Shown piece after piece: positions 25,616-34,638 of a DNA stretch of 64,000 nucleotides. The notes beneath the pieces are model-generated. The model worked only from the letters and a program-made list of their open reading frames with translations. It ran no database searches and had not been told where the DNA came from. Location: NCBI RefSeq assembly GCF_013359775.1, contig NZ_JABMCI010000068.1:62001-126000 (forward strand), read 5' to 3'. The number at the start of each line of letters is the position of its first letter. Positions within the stretch are counted from its first letter, which is position 1. Position numbers and translations under genes: made by a program. The DNA comes from Cellulomonas humilata (lineage in GTDB: Bacteria; Actinomycetota; Actinomycetes; Actinomycetales; Cellulomonadaceae).

Positions 25616-26959
25616 TCAGTCCCCGAGCCGCAGCGCCACGGTCGGCACCGCTGCCTCGTCGGCAGACAGCCGCCGCGCCCCGCGCGGCAGCTCGTCCCGC
25701 GAGGCGCGGTGCCGTTCTGTTGCCCGGCGCACGCCGTCCGGACCCGTCCAGCCGGTGTCCACCGTGCCGTCGGTGACGAGCGGCACGTGCAGGGCTCGCA
25801 GCGACGCGTCAGGGGACGACCAGCCGCGGACGTCGTCGTCGGGACCCGTGACGAGCACCTCCTCGACGGCCCGGCCGTCCGCGCCCAGCCGTCGCGCCGC
25901 GGCCTTGCGCCCGCCCACGCTGATCTTGCCGCGCGCGGCCTTGGCCACGGGGGCCAGCGTCCCGTCGGCCCCCTCGCGGGCGACCAGCTTGTAGACCATC
26001 CCGCACGTCGGTGCCCCCGATCCGGTGACCACCGACGTGCCGACCCCGTAGGAGTCCACCGGGGCGACCGCGAGCGAGGCGATCGCGAACTCGTCCAGGT
26101 CCGAGGTCACCGTGATCTTCGTGCCCTGCGCGCCGGCCTCGTCGAGCTGCGCCCGTACCTCGTGCGCGAGGACTCCGAGGTCCCCGGAGTCGAGCCGCAC
26201 CGCGCCCAGGCCGGTCCCGGCCGCGTCCAGGGCCAGCTCCACGCCGCGCCGGACGTCGTAGGTGTCGACGAGCAGCGTGGTGCCGGTGCCGAGCGATGCG
26301 ACCTGCGCCGCGAACGCCGCCGCCTCGTCGTCGTGCAGGAGCGTGAAGGCGTGGGCCGCGGTGCCGATGGTCGCCAAGCCGTACCGGCGTCCCGCCTCGA
26401 GGTTGGACGTGCCCACGAACCCCGCGACGACCGCCGCACGGGCCGCCGCGACCGCCGCCTCCTCGTGCGCCCGCCGCGACCCCATCTCGAGGCACGGCCG
26501 GTCCACCGCCGCGCTGGTCATCCGGGACGCCGCCGACGCGACCGCCGAGTCGTAGTTGAGGATCGAGAGCACGAGCGTCTCCAGCAGGACGGCCTCCGCG
26601 AACGTGCCCTCGACCACCATCACCGGCGACTGCGGGAAGAACACCTCGCCCTCCGCGTACCCCACGACCTCGCCGGTGAACCGGTAGTCGGCGAGGTACG
26701 TGAGCGTCGCGTCGTCGACGACCCCCTCGTCGGCGAGCCAGTCGAGCTCGGACGCCCCGAACCGGAACCGCTCGAGCGACTCCAGCACCCGTCCCGTCCC
26801 GGCGAGCACCCCGTACCGCCGGCCGGCCGGGAGCCGGCGGGTGAACACCTCGAAGACGCAGCGCCGGTGCGCGGTCCCGTCGGCGAGGGACGCCTGGAGC
26901 ATCGTCAGCTCGTACCGGTCGGTGAGCAGCGCGAGGCTCGGCGGGTGCGGGTCGGTCAT
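25616..26959 (-). CDS. pncB: Nicotinate phosphoribosyltransferase
   Basis: A 447-residue enzyme of the NAD salvage pathway that joins nicotinate to PRPP. It has [18 protein letters not shown] at the N-terminus, the [16 protein letters not shown] block, the catalytic-region [16 protein letters not shown] with [10 protein letters not shown], and [16 protein letters not shown] with the phosphate-binding Asp-Ser-Gly. [20 protein letters not shown] is also family-typical. The frame continues upstream of ATG 26959 into repeats, but the conserved domain starts here. A TACGTT box ends 6 nt before the ATG. Confidence 0.94.
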   Translation of the reverse strand: MTDPHPPSLALLTDRYELTMLQASLADGTAHRRCVFEVFTRRLPAGRRYGVLAGTGRVLESLERFRFGASELDWLADEGVVDDATLTYLADYRFTGEVVGYAEGEVFFPQSPVMVVEGTFAEAVLLETLVLSILNYDSAVASAASRMTSAAVDRPCLEMGSRRAHEEAAVAAARAAVVAGFVGTSNLEAGRRYGLATIGTAAHAFTLLHDDEAAAFAAQVASLGTGTTLLVDTYDVRRGVELALDAAGTGLGAVRLDSGDLGVLAHEVRAQLDEAGAQGTKITVTSDLDEFAIASLAVAPVDSYGVGTSVVTGSGAPTCGMVYKLVAREGADGTLAPVAKAARGKISVGGRKAAARRLGADGRAVEEVLVTGPDDDVRGWSSPDASLRALHVPLVTDGTVDTGWTGPDGVRRATERHRASRDELPRGARRLSADEAAVPTVALRLGD

Positions 26960-26965
26960 GGGCCC

Positions 26966-26971
26966 AACGTA
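26966..26971 (-). promoter_or_regulatory. -10 box (TACGTT), leaderless type, for pncB
   Basis: On the minus strand TACGTT ends 6 nt before the pncB ATG with no ribosome-binding site. Supports the 26959 start. Confidence 0.45.
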
Positions 26972-26989
26972 GGGCGCGTGTGCCCGTGT

Positions 26990-27118
26990 GGCGCGCCCCA
27001 CCCTCCGCTGGACTCCAGCCCAGCACTCCATCCCGTGGTCGTGCTGGGCTTGCGTTCCGCTGCGGGCGGGTGCGCTGGCGCGCCCCCACCCTCCGCTGCA
27101 CTCCAGCCCAGCACTCCA
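26990..27118. repeat. Pair of ~42-bp direct repeats with an internal hairpin
   Basis: Copy 1 (26990-27030) and copy 2 (27077-27118) differ by one extra C and one G-to-C change. Between them lies an inverted repeat: 27017-27026 (AGCCCAGCAC) pairs with 27041-27050 (GTGCTGGGCT). The array sits between the divergent pncB and clpS promoters. Confidence 0.8.
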
Positions 27119-27120
27119 CC

Positions 27121-27126
27121 TACAGT
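27121..27126 (+). promoter_or_regulatory. -10 box (TACAGT), leaderless type, for clpS
   Basis: TACAGT ends 7 nt before GTG 27134 and starts 3 bp after the second direct repeat, so the repeat occupies the -35 region. Confidence 0.5.
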
Positions 27127-27133
27127 GGACGGC

Positions 27134-27427
27134 GTGCCAACGCAGACCCTCCCCGACGCCAGGGTCGAGGAGGAGGAGAAGACGGACGTCGCCGATCCGT
27201 GGGTGACGATCGTCTGGAACGACCCGGTCAACCTCATGAGCTACGTGACGTACGTGTTCGAGTCCTACTTCGGGCATCCCAGGGCGAAGGCCGAGAAGCT
27301 CATGAAGCAGGTGCACGAGCAGGGCCGCGCGGTCGTGTCCAGCGGATCGCTCGAGGCGATGGAGGTCGATGTGCAGGCGATGCACGGGTTCGGGCTCTGG
27401 GCGACGCTCCAGCGCAGCGGGCAGTGA
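27134..27427 (+). CDS. clpS: ATP-dependent Clp protease adaptor ClpS
   Basis: A 97-residue adaptor that delivers N-degron substrates to ClpC/Clp[21 protein letters not shown] contains the residues of the N-end-binding pocket, and [20 protein letters not shown] and GFGLWATLQ complete the fold. The first 20 residues are a charged flexible arm (VEEEEKTD). GTG 27134 is the start supported by the promoter. Its stop overlaps the DUF2017 ATG (TGATG), a standard actinobacterial pairing. Confidence 0.95.
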   Translation: MPTQTLPDARVEEEEKTDVADPWVTIVWNDPVNLMSYVTYVFESYFGHPRAKAEKLMKQVHEQGRAVVSSGSLEAMEVDVQAMHGFGLWATLQRSGQ

Positions 27428-28074
27428 TGCGCGGCTTCAAGCGCCGCCGCGGCATGTACGCCGCTCGCCTGGACGTCGACGAGCGCGAGGTCGTCGCCGC
27501 TCTCGTGGCGGACGTCGCCGAGCTGCTGGGCGGCGGGCGCCTGGAGTCGCGGGACGCGGTACCGGTCGGCGACGGGAACCCCCGGATGCGGATCGATGCG
27601 CTGCCGCCACCGTCGGACCCCGCAGTGCGCCGACTCCTCCCGGACGCGTCCCGGGATGACCCGGAGATCGCGGCGGAGTTCCGGCGACTGACCGAGGACG
27701 ACCTTCGGGCCGGCAAGATCGCCCGTCTGGCCCGGCTGTGGGAGGCGCTCACGACGCCCGCCGAGGGCTGGCGCGCGGACTCGTTCGTCGTCGCCCCGGA
27801 CGAGGCGCGCGACGTCGCGGCAGCGATCACCGACCTGCGCCTGGTGCTCGCGGAGCGCCTCGGCGTCCGGACGGACGAGCAGGCCGAGCGCCTGTACGAC
27901 ACCCTCCTGGACTCGCCGCAGGCCGAGGTCGCCGACGAGGCGGCGGAGACGCTCGATCCCGCCGCCCGCCGGTACCTGGTCGCCGTGTACGGGGCGCTGA
28001 GCTGGCTCCAGGAGTCACTCGTCGAGGTGCTGCTGCACGACCTGCGCGCCGCCGGTCGCCCGGGCGAACCGTGA
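27427..28074 (+). CDS. DUF2017 protein
   Basis: A 215-residue actinobacterial protein nearly always encoded after clpS. The start [20 protein letters not shown] and a two-part helical region are visible: [16 protein letters not shown] and the C-terminal [31 protein letters not shown] is a conserved core block. No catalytic motif is apparent. The family has no known function; coupling to clpS suggests a role in regulated proteolysis, but that is only context. Confidence 0.88.
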   Translation: MRGFKRRRGMYAARLDVDEREVVAALVADVAELLGGGRLESRDAVPVGDGNPRMRIDALPPPSDPAVRRLLPDASRDDPEIAAEFRRLTEDDLRAGKIARLARLWEALTTPAEGWRADSFVVAPDEARDVAAAITDLRLVLAERLGVRTDEQAERLYDTLLDSPQAEVADEAAETLDPAARRYLVAVYGALSWLQESLVEVLLHDLRAAGRPGEP

Positions 28075-28086
28075 GCGGCCAGCGGT

Positions 28087-28092
28087 TAGGCT
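28087..28092 (+). promoter_or_regulatory. -10 box (TAGGCT), leaderless type, for murI
   Basis: TAGGCT ends 7 nt before GTG 28100. A second in-frame GTG (28094) lies only 1 nt after the box, so the later GTG is chosen as the murI start. Confidence 0.55.
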
Positions 28093-28099
28093 CGTGCGT

Positions 28100-28915
28100 G
28101 TGAACGACGCCCCCCTCGGCATCTTCGACTCCGGCGTCGGCGGGCTCACCGTTGCCCGGTCGATCCTCGACCAGCTGCCGCACGAGTCCACCCTCTACAT
28201 CGGCGACACCCTCAACACCCCCTACGGGTCCAAGCCGCTCGCCGCCGTGCGCGCGCACGCGCTCGAGGTCATGGACGACCTGGTGGACGCCGGCGTGAAG
28301 CTGCTGGTCATCGCGTGCAACACCGCGTCGTCGGCCATGCTGCGCGACGCCCGCGAGCGGTACACGCTGCGCCGCGGGATCCCCGTCGTCGAGGTGATCC
28401 TGCCCGCCGCACGCCGTGCCGTGGCCGCCACCCGGTCGGGGCGCATCGGGGTCATCGCCACCAAGTCCACGGTCGAGTCCCGCTCCTACGACGACGCGTT
28501 CGCCGTCGCCCCCGGCATCGAGCTGACCACCCGGGCGTGCCCGGAGTTCGTGCGACTGGTCGAGGCCGGCATCACGTCCGGACCCGAGGTCCTCGCGTAC
28601 GCGCACGAGTACCTGGACCCCGTGCGGGAGGCCGGTGTCGACACCCTCGTGCTCGGCTGCACGCACTACCCGCTGCTCACCGGGGCGATCTCCTACGTCA
28701 TGGGCGAGGAGGTCACGCTGGTGTCGAGCGCCGAGGAGACCGCCAAGGACGTCTACCGCACCCTCGTCGCGCACGACCTGGAGCGGGACCCGGCAGCCGG
28801 ACCGCCCACGCACCGGTTCCTGGCCACCGGCGACCCGGCGCAGTTCCGCACCCTCGCCCGTCGTTTCCTCGGCCCCGAGGTCGAGACCGTCGAGCCCAGC
28901 GCGGCGCTGCGATGA
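28100..28915 (+). CDS. murI: Glutamate racemase
   Basis: A 271-residue enzyme that makes D-glutamate for peptidoglycan. Both catalytic cysteines are present: [11 protein letters not shown] and LGCTHYPLL. The N-terminal [17 protein letters not shown] and [13 protein letters not shown] blocks are typical. Length is normal. The promoter spacing selects GTG 28100 over the GTG two codons earlier. The stop overlaps the MBL-fold gene (ATGA). Confidence 0.95.
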   Translation: MNDAPLGIFDSGVGGLTVARSILDQLPHESTLYIGDTLNTPYGSKPLAAVRAHALEVMDDLVDAGVKLLVIACNTASSAMLRDARERYTLRRGIPVVEVILPAARRAVAATRSGRIGVIATKSTVESRSYDDAFAVAPGIELTTRACPEFVRLVEAGITSGPEVLAYAHEYLDPVREAGVDTLVLGCTHYPLLTGAISYVMGEEVTLVSSAEETAKDVYRTLVAHDLERDPAAGPPTHRFLATGDPAQFRTLARRFLGPEVETVEPSAALR

Positions 28916-29700
28916 GGCTCACGGTCCTCGGCTGCGCGGGCTCGTTCCCCGGCCCCGACTCGGCGGCCTCGGGGTACCTCGTGCAGGCCGACGACGCCGA
29001 CGGGCGCACCTGGACCGTCCTGCTGGACCTCGGCAACGGCGCCCTGAGCGCCCTGCAGCGGTACGGCGACCCCACAGGGCTCGACGCGGTGGGCCTGTCG
29101 CACCTGCACTCCGACCACGTGGCCGACATGGTGGTGCTCAACGTGCTGCGCCGGTACCGGCCCGAGGGGCCCTGCCCGCCGGTGACGGTGCACGGACCGG
29201 CCGGTACCGCGGAGCGCCTGGCGCAGATGGCCGGCAAGGACCCCGCCACCAGCACCGACGGGCAGTTCGACGTGGTCGAGTGGCGTGCCGGGTCCGCCGT
29301 CGTGGTCGGGCCGATGGTGCTGGAGCCCGTGCCCGTCGAGCACCCGATCCCCGCGTTCGGCATCCGCGTCTCCGGACCGAGCGAGGACGACCCCGCCCGG
29401 ACCGTCTCGCTCGCGTACACCGGGGACACGGACGCGTGCGCAGGCCTCGACGCGCTCGCCACGGGCGTCGACCTGCTGCTCTCCGAGGCGGCGTTCGTCG
29501 AGGGTCGCGACGACGTCTCGCGCGGCATCCACCTCACGGGCCGACGCGCCGGCGAGGCCGCGGCGCGCGGGGGAGCGGGCCGGTTGGTGCTCACGCACAT
29601 CCCGGCCTGGAACGACCCCGCGGTGAGCGTGGCGGAGGCGGCCGCGGTGTACGACGGCCCCATCGAGCTGGCCCGCCCCGGCGGCGTGCACGTCCTGTAG
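28912..29700 (+). CDS. MBL-fold metallohydrolase
   Basis: A 262-residue metallo-beta-lactamase-fold protein. The metal motif reads [12 protein letters not shown] (HxHxDH), with further ligands likely in [17 protein letters not shown] and LTHIPAWND. It starts [22 protein letters not shown], the style of the RNase Z-like/cyclic phosphodiesterase group. Such genes sit between murI and rph in many actinobacteria. The substrate is unknown; a role in RNA end processing is possible given the adjacent RNase PH gene. Confidence 0.9.
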   Translation: MRLTVLGCAGSFPGPDSAASGYLVQADDADGRTWTVLLDLGNGALSALQRYGDPTGLDAVGLSHLHSDHVADMVVLNVLRRYRPEGPCPPVTVHGPAGTAERLAQMAGKDPATSTDGQFDVVEWRAGSAVVVGPMVLEPVPVEHPIPAFGIRVSGPSEDDPARTVSLAYTGDTDACAGLDALATGVDLLLSEAAFVEGRDDVSRGIHLTGRRAGEAAARGGAGRLVLTHIPAWNDPAVSVAEAAAVYDGPIELARPGGVHVL

Positions 29701-29702
29701 AA

Positions 29703-29758
29703 CCCCTGACGTCCGCACTCGAGCGCGTCCTGACCCTCCGGAGTGCGGACGTCCGGGG
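29703..29758 (+). terminator. Hairpin terminator between the MBL gene and rph
   Basis: Positions 29703-29720 pair with 29741-29758 with one T-C mismatch around a 20-nt loop; the inner 13 bp are perfect. It begins 2 bp after the MBL stop and lies before the rph promoter, so it separates two co-directional units. Confidence 0.65.
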
Positions 29759-29775
29759 GTGTCGGGGCGCCAAGT

Positions 29776-29781
29776 TAGGCT
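29776..29781 (+). promoter_or_regulatory. -10 box (TAGGCT), leaderless type, for rph
   Basis: TAGGCT ends 7 nt before ATG 29789, again with no Shine-Dalgarno. Confidence 0.55.
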
Positions 29782-29788
29782 CGGCGTC

Positions 29789-30583
29789 ATGACTTCTGCT
29801 CCCCTCACCTCCCCGATCACGCGCGTCCGCGCCGACGGGCGCGCCCCCGACCAGCTCCGTCCCGTGACCCTGACGCGCGGGTTCCTGGAGGCGGGCGAGG
29901 GCAGCGTGCTCGTCGAGTTCGGCGGCACCAAGGTGCTCTGCGTGGCGTCGTTCACGCCGGGCGTGCCGCGCTGGAAGAAGGGCTCCGGCGAGGGCTGGGT
30001 CACCGCCGAGTACTCGATGCTGCCGCGCGCCACGTCCAGCCGCTCGGACCGCGAGTCGGTCAAGGGACGCGTCGGCGGGCGCACGCACGAGATCTCCCGC
30101 CTGATCGGCCGGTCGCTGCGCGCGATCATCGACGTCTCCGCGCTGGGCGAGAACACGATCGTGCTCGACTGCGACGTGCTCCAGGCGGACGGCGGCACCC
30201 GGACGGCCTCGATCACGGGCGCCTACGTCGCGCTCGCGGACGCGGTCGCGTGGGCCGTGGAGAACAAGCACATCCCCAAGAACAAGGTGGTGCTGCGCGA
30301 CTCGGTCGCCGCGGTGAGCGTCGGCATCGTCGACGGGCTGCCCGTGCTGGACCTGCCGTACGTCGAGGACGTGCGCGCCGAGACCGACATGAACGTCGTG
30401 GTCACCGGGTCCGGCACGTTCGTCGAGGTGCAGGGCACCGCCGAGCACGCGCCGTTCGACCGCGCCGAGCTCGACGCGCTGCTGGACCTGGCCGTCGCCG
30501 GCACCGCCCAGCTCACGGCCCTCCAGGTCGCCGCCCTGGCGTCGGCCCCGGGCGACGGTTCGGCCACCCGGCTGGTCCGGTGA
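29789..30583 (+). CDS. rph: Ribonuclease PH
   Basis: A 264-residue phosphorolytic 3'-to-5' exoribonuclease that trims tRNA precursors. [48 protein letters not shown] and [17 protein letters not shown] (phosphate-binding) are diagnostic. [18 protein letters not shown] contains the catalytic Asp region. Length is slightly above the 240-residue norm because of a short N-terminal extension. Its stop overlaps rdgB (GTGA), a conserved gene pair. Confidence 0.96.
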   Translation: MTSAPLTSPITRVRADGRAPDQLRPVTLTRGFLEAGEGSVLVEFGGTKVLCVASFTPGVPRWKKGSGEGWVTAEYSMLPRATSSRSDRESVKGRVGGRTHEISRLIGRSLRAIIDVSALGENTIVLDCDVLQADGGTRTASITGAYVALADAVAWAVENKHIPKNKVVLRDSVAAVSVGIVDGLPVLDLPYVEDVRAETDMNVVVTGSGTFVEVQGTAEHAPFDRAELDALLDLAVAGTAQLTALQVAALASAPGDGSATRLVR

Positions 30584-31194
30584 GTGCTCGCCTGGTCCTC
30601 GCGACGCACAACGCCCACAAGGTCGGCGAGCTGCGCGCGATCCTCGCGCCCGTCCTGCCCGGGCTGGACCCGTCGTCCGTGGTCGGTGCGCGGGACGTGG
30701 GCGCCCCGGAGCCGGTCGAGGACGGCGTGACCTTCGCCGAGAACGCGTTGATCAAGGCCCGCTCGCTCGCTGCGTTCACCGGGCTGCCCGCGGTCGCGGA
30801 CGACTCGGGGCTGGCCGTCGACGTGCTCGGCGGTGCACCCGGCATCTTCTCCGCACGCTGGGCCGGTCGCCACGGCGACGACGCCGCCAACCTCGCGCTC
30901 CTGCTGGCGCAGCTGGCCGACGTCCCCGGACCGCACCGCGGGGCACGCTTCGTGTGCGCGGCGGCGCTGGTCACCCCGGACGGGTTCGAGCACGTCGAGA
31001 CGGGCACGCTCGAGGGGGTGCTGGCGACGGCGCCCCGCGGCACCGGTGGCTTCGGGTACGACCCGATCCTCGTACCGACCGGCGACACCCGGTCGTGCGC
31101 GGAGCTCACCGCTGCGGAGAAGAACGCGATCAGCCACCGCGGCACCGCGTTCCGCGCGCTCGTCCCGACGCTCGTGCGGGTGCTCGGGGGATGA
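30580..31194 (+). CDS. rdgB: Non-canonical purine NTP pyrophosphatase (RdgB/HAM1)
   Basis: A 204-residue housekeeping enzyme that hydrolyses ITP, dITP and XTP to keep deaminated purines out of nucleic acids. Motifs are [12 protein letters not shown] (N-terminal), [14 protein letters not shown] with the catalytic Asp, GIFSARWAG, and [13 protein letters not shown]. The C-terminal [10 protein letters not shown] is also conserved. GTG 30580 overlaps the rph stop. The ABC-F gene begins 7 bp downstream. Confidence 0.95.
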   Translation: MSARLVLATHNAHKVGELRAILAPVLPGLDPSSVVGARDVGAPEPVEDGVTFAENALIKARSLAAFTGLPAVADDSGLAVDVLGGAPGIFSARWAGRHGDDAANLALLLAQLADVPGPHRGARFVCAAALVTPDGFEHVETGTLEGVLATAPRGTGGFGYDPILVPTGDTRSCAELTAAEKNAISHRGTAFRALVPTLVRVLGG

Positions 31195-31200
31195 CCCGCG

Positions 31201-32862
31201 GTGTCTGACGGCCACGTCCAGCTGGTGGCGGACGGGGTGACCTACGGGTACCCGGGCCACCCCGTGCTCGAACGCGTCGACCTCACGGTCGGCGCGGGGG
31301 ACCGGGTGGGCGTCGTCGGCGAGAACGGGGCCGGCAAGACGACGCTGCTGCGGGTGCTCGCCGGTGAGCTCGCACCGCAGACCGGCACCGTCCGTCGCAA
31401 CGGCACGCTCGCCTCGGTGGAGCAGGAGCTCGACGCGCCCGGCGGCGCGACCGTCGGCACGTTCGTGGCGGAGGCCCTCGGTGGCGTCCGCGCGGCGGCG
31501 GCCGAGCTCGAGGCGACGATCGCGGGGTTCGACCACGAGTCCGGTGACCTTGCGCGGCTGACCGCCTCCGTCGCCCGCTACGAGCACCTCGCCGCCTGGG
31601 ACGCCGACCGCCGCGTCGACGAAGCGCTCACGCGCTTCGGCGCGCCGCGAGACCCCGACCGGCGGCTGGACCAGCTGAGCGTCGGCGAGCGGTACCGCGT
31701 GCGGCTGGCGTGCCGGATCGGGGAGCGGGCGGACCTGCTGCTCCTCGACGAGCCGACCAACCACCTGGACGCGGCGGGCATCGACTACCTGACCGCCCGC
31801 CTGCGGGAGTGGCCCGGCGCGGTCGTCATCGTCACGCACGACCGCCGCCTGCTCGACGACGTGATGACCGCGATCCTCGACCTCGACCCCGCGATGGACG
31901 GCCGACCCGCGCTGTACGGCGCCACGCGGTACTCCGACTACCGGTTCCTCAAGAGCCAGATGATCCGGCGCTGGCGGGCTCGGTACCGGGCCGAGCGCAA
32001 GCGCGCGGTGCAGCTGGCCGAGCGGCTCGACTCGACGTACGAGAACCTCTCCGACGAGTGGCGCCCGCCCAAGGGTTCGCAGACGCACCGGCGTGCCACC
32101 CGGGCGCGGGGGCACGTGAAGGCCGCGGACCGGCTGATCCAGAAGCTCGAGGCCGACGCGGTCGAGGTGCCGACGCCGCCGCTGGTGCTCACGTTCCCCG
32201 ACCTGCCCTCGCTGCCGCCGCAGCCCCCGCCCGGACCGCTCCTGGACCTGCGCGCACCGCGCGTGGGGGGCCGACTCGACCTGGCCGGGGTGCGCATCGA
32301 GGTCCCGGCGTGCGGTCGCCTGCTGGTCACCGGGCCCAACGGGTCCGGCAAGTCGACGCTGCTCGCCGCGCTCGCCGGATCGGTCGGGCTCGACCGCGGG
32401 GTACGCGCCATCGCGCCAGGCGTCCGGCTCGGCGTGCTCGCGCAGGAGGGGCCGACCGAGCACGCCGCGGCCGTCGTCGCGCACCCGCGGGCCGCCGGTG
32501 TGGCCGAGCAGCTCTCGGGGTTCGACGCCTACGCCCGGCACGCGCTGGTGCTGCTGGAGGCGCGGCTGCTCGATCCCGGTCAGCTGGTGCCCATCGCGGC
32601 GCTCGGCCTGCTGACGGAGGAGGACCTCGACCGGCCCCTGCGCGAGCTCTCGGTCGGCCAGCGCCGCCGGTTCGACCTCGCGTGCGCGCTTCTTGCGGCC
32701 CCGCACGTGCTCATCCTCGACGAGCCGACCAACCACCTGTCCGTCGGGCTGGTCGACGAGCTCACCGCCGCGCTGCGGGCGACGTCGGCCGCGGTGGTCG
32801 TCGCCACGCACGACCGCCGGATGCGCGCGGACCTGGCCGACTGGCCTGCGCTCACGCTCTGA
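31201..32862 (+). CDS. ABC-F family ATPase (ribosome-protection type)
   Basis: A 553-residue protein with two ATP-binding domains and no membrane segments. Domain 1 (about 8-245) has Walker A GENGAGKTT, signature LSVGERYRVRLA and Walker B LLLLDEPTNHLD. Domain 2 (about 345-553) has GPNGSGKST, LSVGQRRRFDLA and VLILDEPTNHL. The inter-domain linker (about 245-345) is long and basic (RRWRARYRAERKRA), as in ABC-F proteins that reach the peptidyl-transferase centre and confer macrolide or lincosamide resistance. Actual resistance is untested. It starts at GTG 31201. Confidence 0.88.
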   Translation: MSDGHVQLVADGVTYGYPGHPVLERVDLTVGAGDRVGVVGENGAGKTTLLRVLAGELAPQTGTVRRNGTLASVEQELDAPGGATVGTFVAEALGGVRAAAAELEATIAGFDHESGDLARLTASVARYEHLAAWDADRRVDEALTRFGAPRDPDRRLDQLSVGERYRVRLACRIGERADLLLLDEPTNHLDAAGIDYLTARLREWPGAVVIVTHDRRLLDDVMTAILDLDPAMDGRPALYGATRYSDYRFLKSQMIRRWRARYRAERKRAVQLAERLDSTYENLSDEWRPPKGSQTHRRATRARGHVKAADRLIQKLEADAVEVPTPPLVLTFPDLPSLPPQPPPGPLLDLRAPRVGGRLDLAGVRIEVPACGRLLVTGPNGSGKSTLLAALAGSVGLDRGVRAIAPGVRLGVLAQEGPTEHAAAVVAHPRAAGVAEQLSGFDAYARHALVLLEARLLDPGQLVPIAALGLLTEEDLDRPLRELSVGQRRRFDLACALLAAPHVLILDEPTNHLSVGLVDELTAALRATSAAVVVATHDRRMRADLADWPALTL

Positions 32863-32881
32863 CGACGACAGCCTGTAGGTC

Positions 32882-33436
32882 TCACGGCAGGCGGCCGACG
32901 TACCCCATCGCCTGGCGCAGCAGCAGCCCCTGGCCGCCGTTCATCTCGAACTGGATCTGCTGGGCGCACGCCTCCTCGGGCGTCATCCACGCGAGATCGA
33001 TGGCGTCCTGCTGCGGGCGGCAGTCGCCCAGCACCGGCACCACGTAGGCGAGCGACACCGCGTGCTGGCGGGGGTCGTGGTACGGCGTGACGCCGGGCGT
33101 CGGGAAGTACTCCGCCACGGTGAACGGCTGCGGCGACGCGGGGATCTGCGGGAGCGCCACCGGCCCGAGGTCCTTCTCGATGTGCCGCAGCAGGGCGTCA
33201 CGCACCCGCTCGTGGTACATCACGCGGCCGCTGACCAGGGCCCGGGACATGACGCCCTCCTGCGTGACCCTCAGCAGCAGGCCCACCTGCACGACGTCGC
33301 CCGAGTCGTCCACGCGCACCGGGATCGCGTCGACGTAGAGGATCGGCAGCTGCGTGCGGGCCTGACTGATCTCGTCGGGGCTCAGCCAGCCGGCGGGACG
33401 TTCGGGGCCGCGGGGGTACTCGGCGGAAGCGGTCAC
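32882..33436 (-). CDS. Nudix-fold DUF4916 protein
   Basis: A 184-residue actinobacterial protein. GWLSPDEISQARTQLPILYV begins the domain and VGLLLRVTQEGVMSRALVSG leads to a Nudix-box-like helix, GRVMYHERVRDALLRHIEKD. The box departs from consensus: the paired metal-binding glutamates of REUxEE are only partly kept. It may bind rather than hydrolyse nucleotides, or use altered chemistry. GTG 33436 is the start. It is convergent with the ABC-F gene. Confidence 0.82.
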   Translation of the reverse strand: MTASAEYPRGPERPAGWLSPDEISQARTQLPILYVDAIPVRVDDSGDVVQVGLLLRVTQEGVMSRALVSGRVMYHERVRDALLRHIEKDLGPVALPQIPASPQPFTVAEYFPTPGVTPYHDPRQHAVSLAYVVPVLGDCRPQQDAIDLAWMTPEEACAQQIQFEMNGGQGLLLRQAMGYVGRLP

Positions 33437-33582
33437 TGACCATGTCTACCTCGCCACGGGCGGCCACGACGGGCACGCCGCGCTGATCACCCCCTCCCGA
33501 GGTGTGCGTCACGACACCCTCGGGAATAGTCGTGGGGGGTTGCGTGCTCTATCTGGCGGTAACCGAGGACTGGAGGAACGTC

Positions 33583-33951
33583 ATGGCGACGACTGAGCTG
33601 ACCGGCAGCACGATCGGGCAGACCATCAAGGACAACGAGATCGTCCTGGTCGACTTCTGGGCGGAGTGGTGCGGTCCGTGCAAGCGGTTCGGCCCCGTCT
33701 TCGAGGACTCCTCGGAGAACCACCCCGACGTCGTGCACGCGAAGGTCGACACCGAGGCCGAGCAGGAGCTGGCCGCCGAGCTGCAGATCTTCTCCATCCC
33801 GACCCTGATGGCGTTCCGCGACGGGATCCTGGTGTTCAACCAGGCGGGCGCGCTGCCCGCTCCCGCGCTGGAGCAGGTGGTCGAGGCCGTCAAGGCGCTG
33901 GACATGGACGAGGTCCGCGAGAAGATCGCGGCCGCCGCGACGCAGGCCTGA
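33583..33951 (+). CDS. trxA: Thioredoxin
   Basis: A 122-residue thioredoxin with the active site WCGPC (Cys30, Cys33) in VDFWAEWCGPCKRFGPVF and the cis-proline loop FSIPTLMAFRDG. It donates electrons in cytoplasmic disulfide reduction. The frame opens earlier at 33502, but ATG 33583 has a strong GGAGG 6-7 nt upstream and begins at the conserved fold. A C-terminal tail of about 15 residues exceeds the usual 105-110 length. A bidirectional terminator follows. Confidence 0.93.
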   Translation: MATTELTGSTIGQTIKDNEIVLVDFWAEWCGPCKRFGPVFEDSSENHPDVVHAKVDTEAEQELAAELQIFSIPTLMAFRDGILVFNQAGALPAPALEQVVEAVKALDMDEVREKIAAAATQA

Positions 33952-33960
33952 CCTGATCGT

Positions 33961-33996
33961 CAGAAGGACCGGTCCCCTCGGGGGCCGGTCCTTCTG
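33961..33996. terminator. Hairpin terminator after the thioredoxin gene
   Basis: Positions 33961-33972 pair perfectly with 33985-33996 and the stem continues into a C4/G4 inner pair. It lies between the thioredoxin gene and the 3' end of the convergent tRNA-Leu gene, so it can serve both. Confidence 0.8.
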
Positions 33997-34000
33997 CGTG

Positions 34001-34083
34001 TGCGGGAGACGGGAGTCGAACCCGCACGCCCTCTCGGGCACCAGGACCTAAACCTGGCGTGGCTGCCGTTTCACCACTCCCGC
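34001..34083 (-). tRNA. tRNA-Leu (anticodon TAG)
   Basis: An 83-nt cloverleaf with a 7-bp acceptor stem (GCGGGAG/CTCCCGC), anticodon stem CCAGG/CCTGG with loop TTTAGGT, the long variable arm of class II tRNAs, and T arm GCGGG-TTCGACT-CCCGT. The discriminator is A. CCA is not encoded. Confidence 0.95.
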
Positions 34084-34105
34084 GCAGCGGAAGTTTCCCA
34101 CAGGG

Positions 34106-34573
34106 TTACGCGACCTTGAGGTCCCGGCGCAGCTTGGCGACGTGACCGGTGGCCTTCACGTTGTACTGCGCGAGCTCGACGCGGCCCTCCGCGTCGACGA
34201 CGACCGTCGAGCGGATGACGCCCGTGACGGTCTTGCCGTAGTTGAGCTTCTCGCCCCAGGCGCCCCACGCCTCGAGCACGGCGTGCTCCGGGTCGGAGCC
34301 GAGCGGGAAGGTCAGGTGCTCCTGCTCGACGAACGCGGCGAGCGTGTCGACGGCGTCCGGGGAGACCCCGACGACCGCGAAGCCGGCACCCTGGAGCGAG
34401 GCGAGCGAGTCGCGGAAGTCGCAGGCCTGCGTCGTGCACCCGGGGGTCATCGCGGCCGGGTAGAAGTACACGATCACCCGGCGACCGCGCAGGTCGGACA
34501 GGGTGACGGTGCCGCCGTCGGCGGTCGGGAGCGTGAAGTCGGGGGCGAGGTCGCCGACGGCGAGACGGGGCAC
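34106..34573 (-). CDS. bcp: Thiol peroxidase Bcp (peroxiredoxin)
   Basis: A 155-residue 2-Cys peroxiredoxin. The peroxidatic Cys46 lies in YPAAMTPGCTTQACDFRDS and a second Cys51 five residues later matches the resolving cysteine of the Bcp/PrxQ group. DLRGRRVIVYFYPA and GVIRSTVVVDAEG complete the fold. It reduces hydrogen and alkyl peroxides, usually with thioredoxin, and a thioredoxin gene lies 155 bp away on the other strand. GTG 34573 has AGGAGA upstream. Confidence 0.94.
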   Translation of the reverse strand: MPRLAVGDLAPDFTLPTADGGTVTLSDLRGRRVIVYFYPAAMTPGCTTQACDFRDSLASLQGAGFAVVGVSPDAVDTLAAFVEQEHLTFPLGSDPEHAVLEAWGAWGEKLNYGKTVTGVIRSTVVVDAEGRVELAQYNVKATGHVAKLRRDLKVA

Positions 34574-34625
34574 GGGATCTCCTGGGACGGGATGTCGGGG
34601 ATGCGGTCAGCCTATGTCGCACGGG

Positions 34626-34631
34626 TACGGT
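34626..34631 (+). promoter_or_regulatory. -10 box (TACGGT), leaderless type
   Basis: TACGGT ends 7 nt before GTG 34639 of the GroES-like gene; no ribosome-binding site is present. Confidence 0.5.
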
Positions 34632-34638
34632 CGGACGC

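Noticed and set aside
26960-27385. In-frame upstream extension of pncB through the repeat region
   Set aside because: The extension is low-complexity, antisense to clpS, and lies upstream of a well-placed -10 box.
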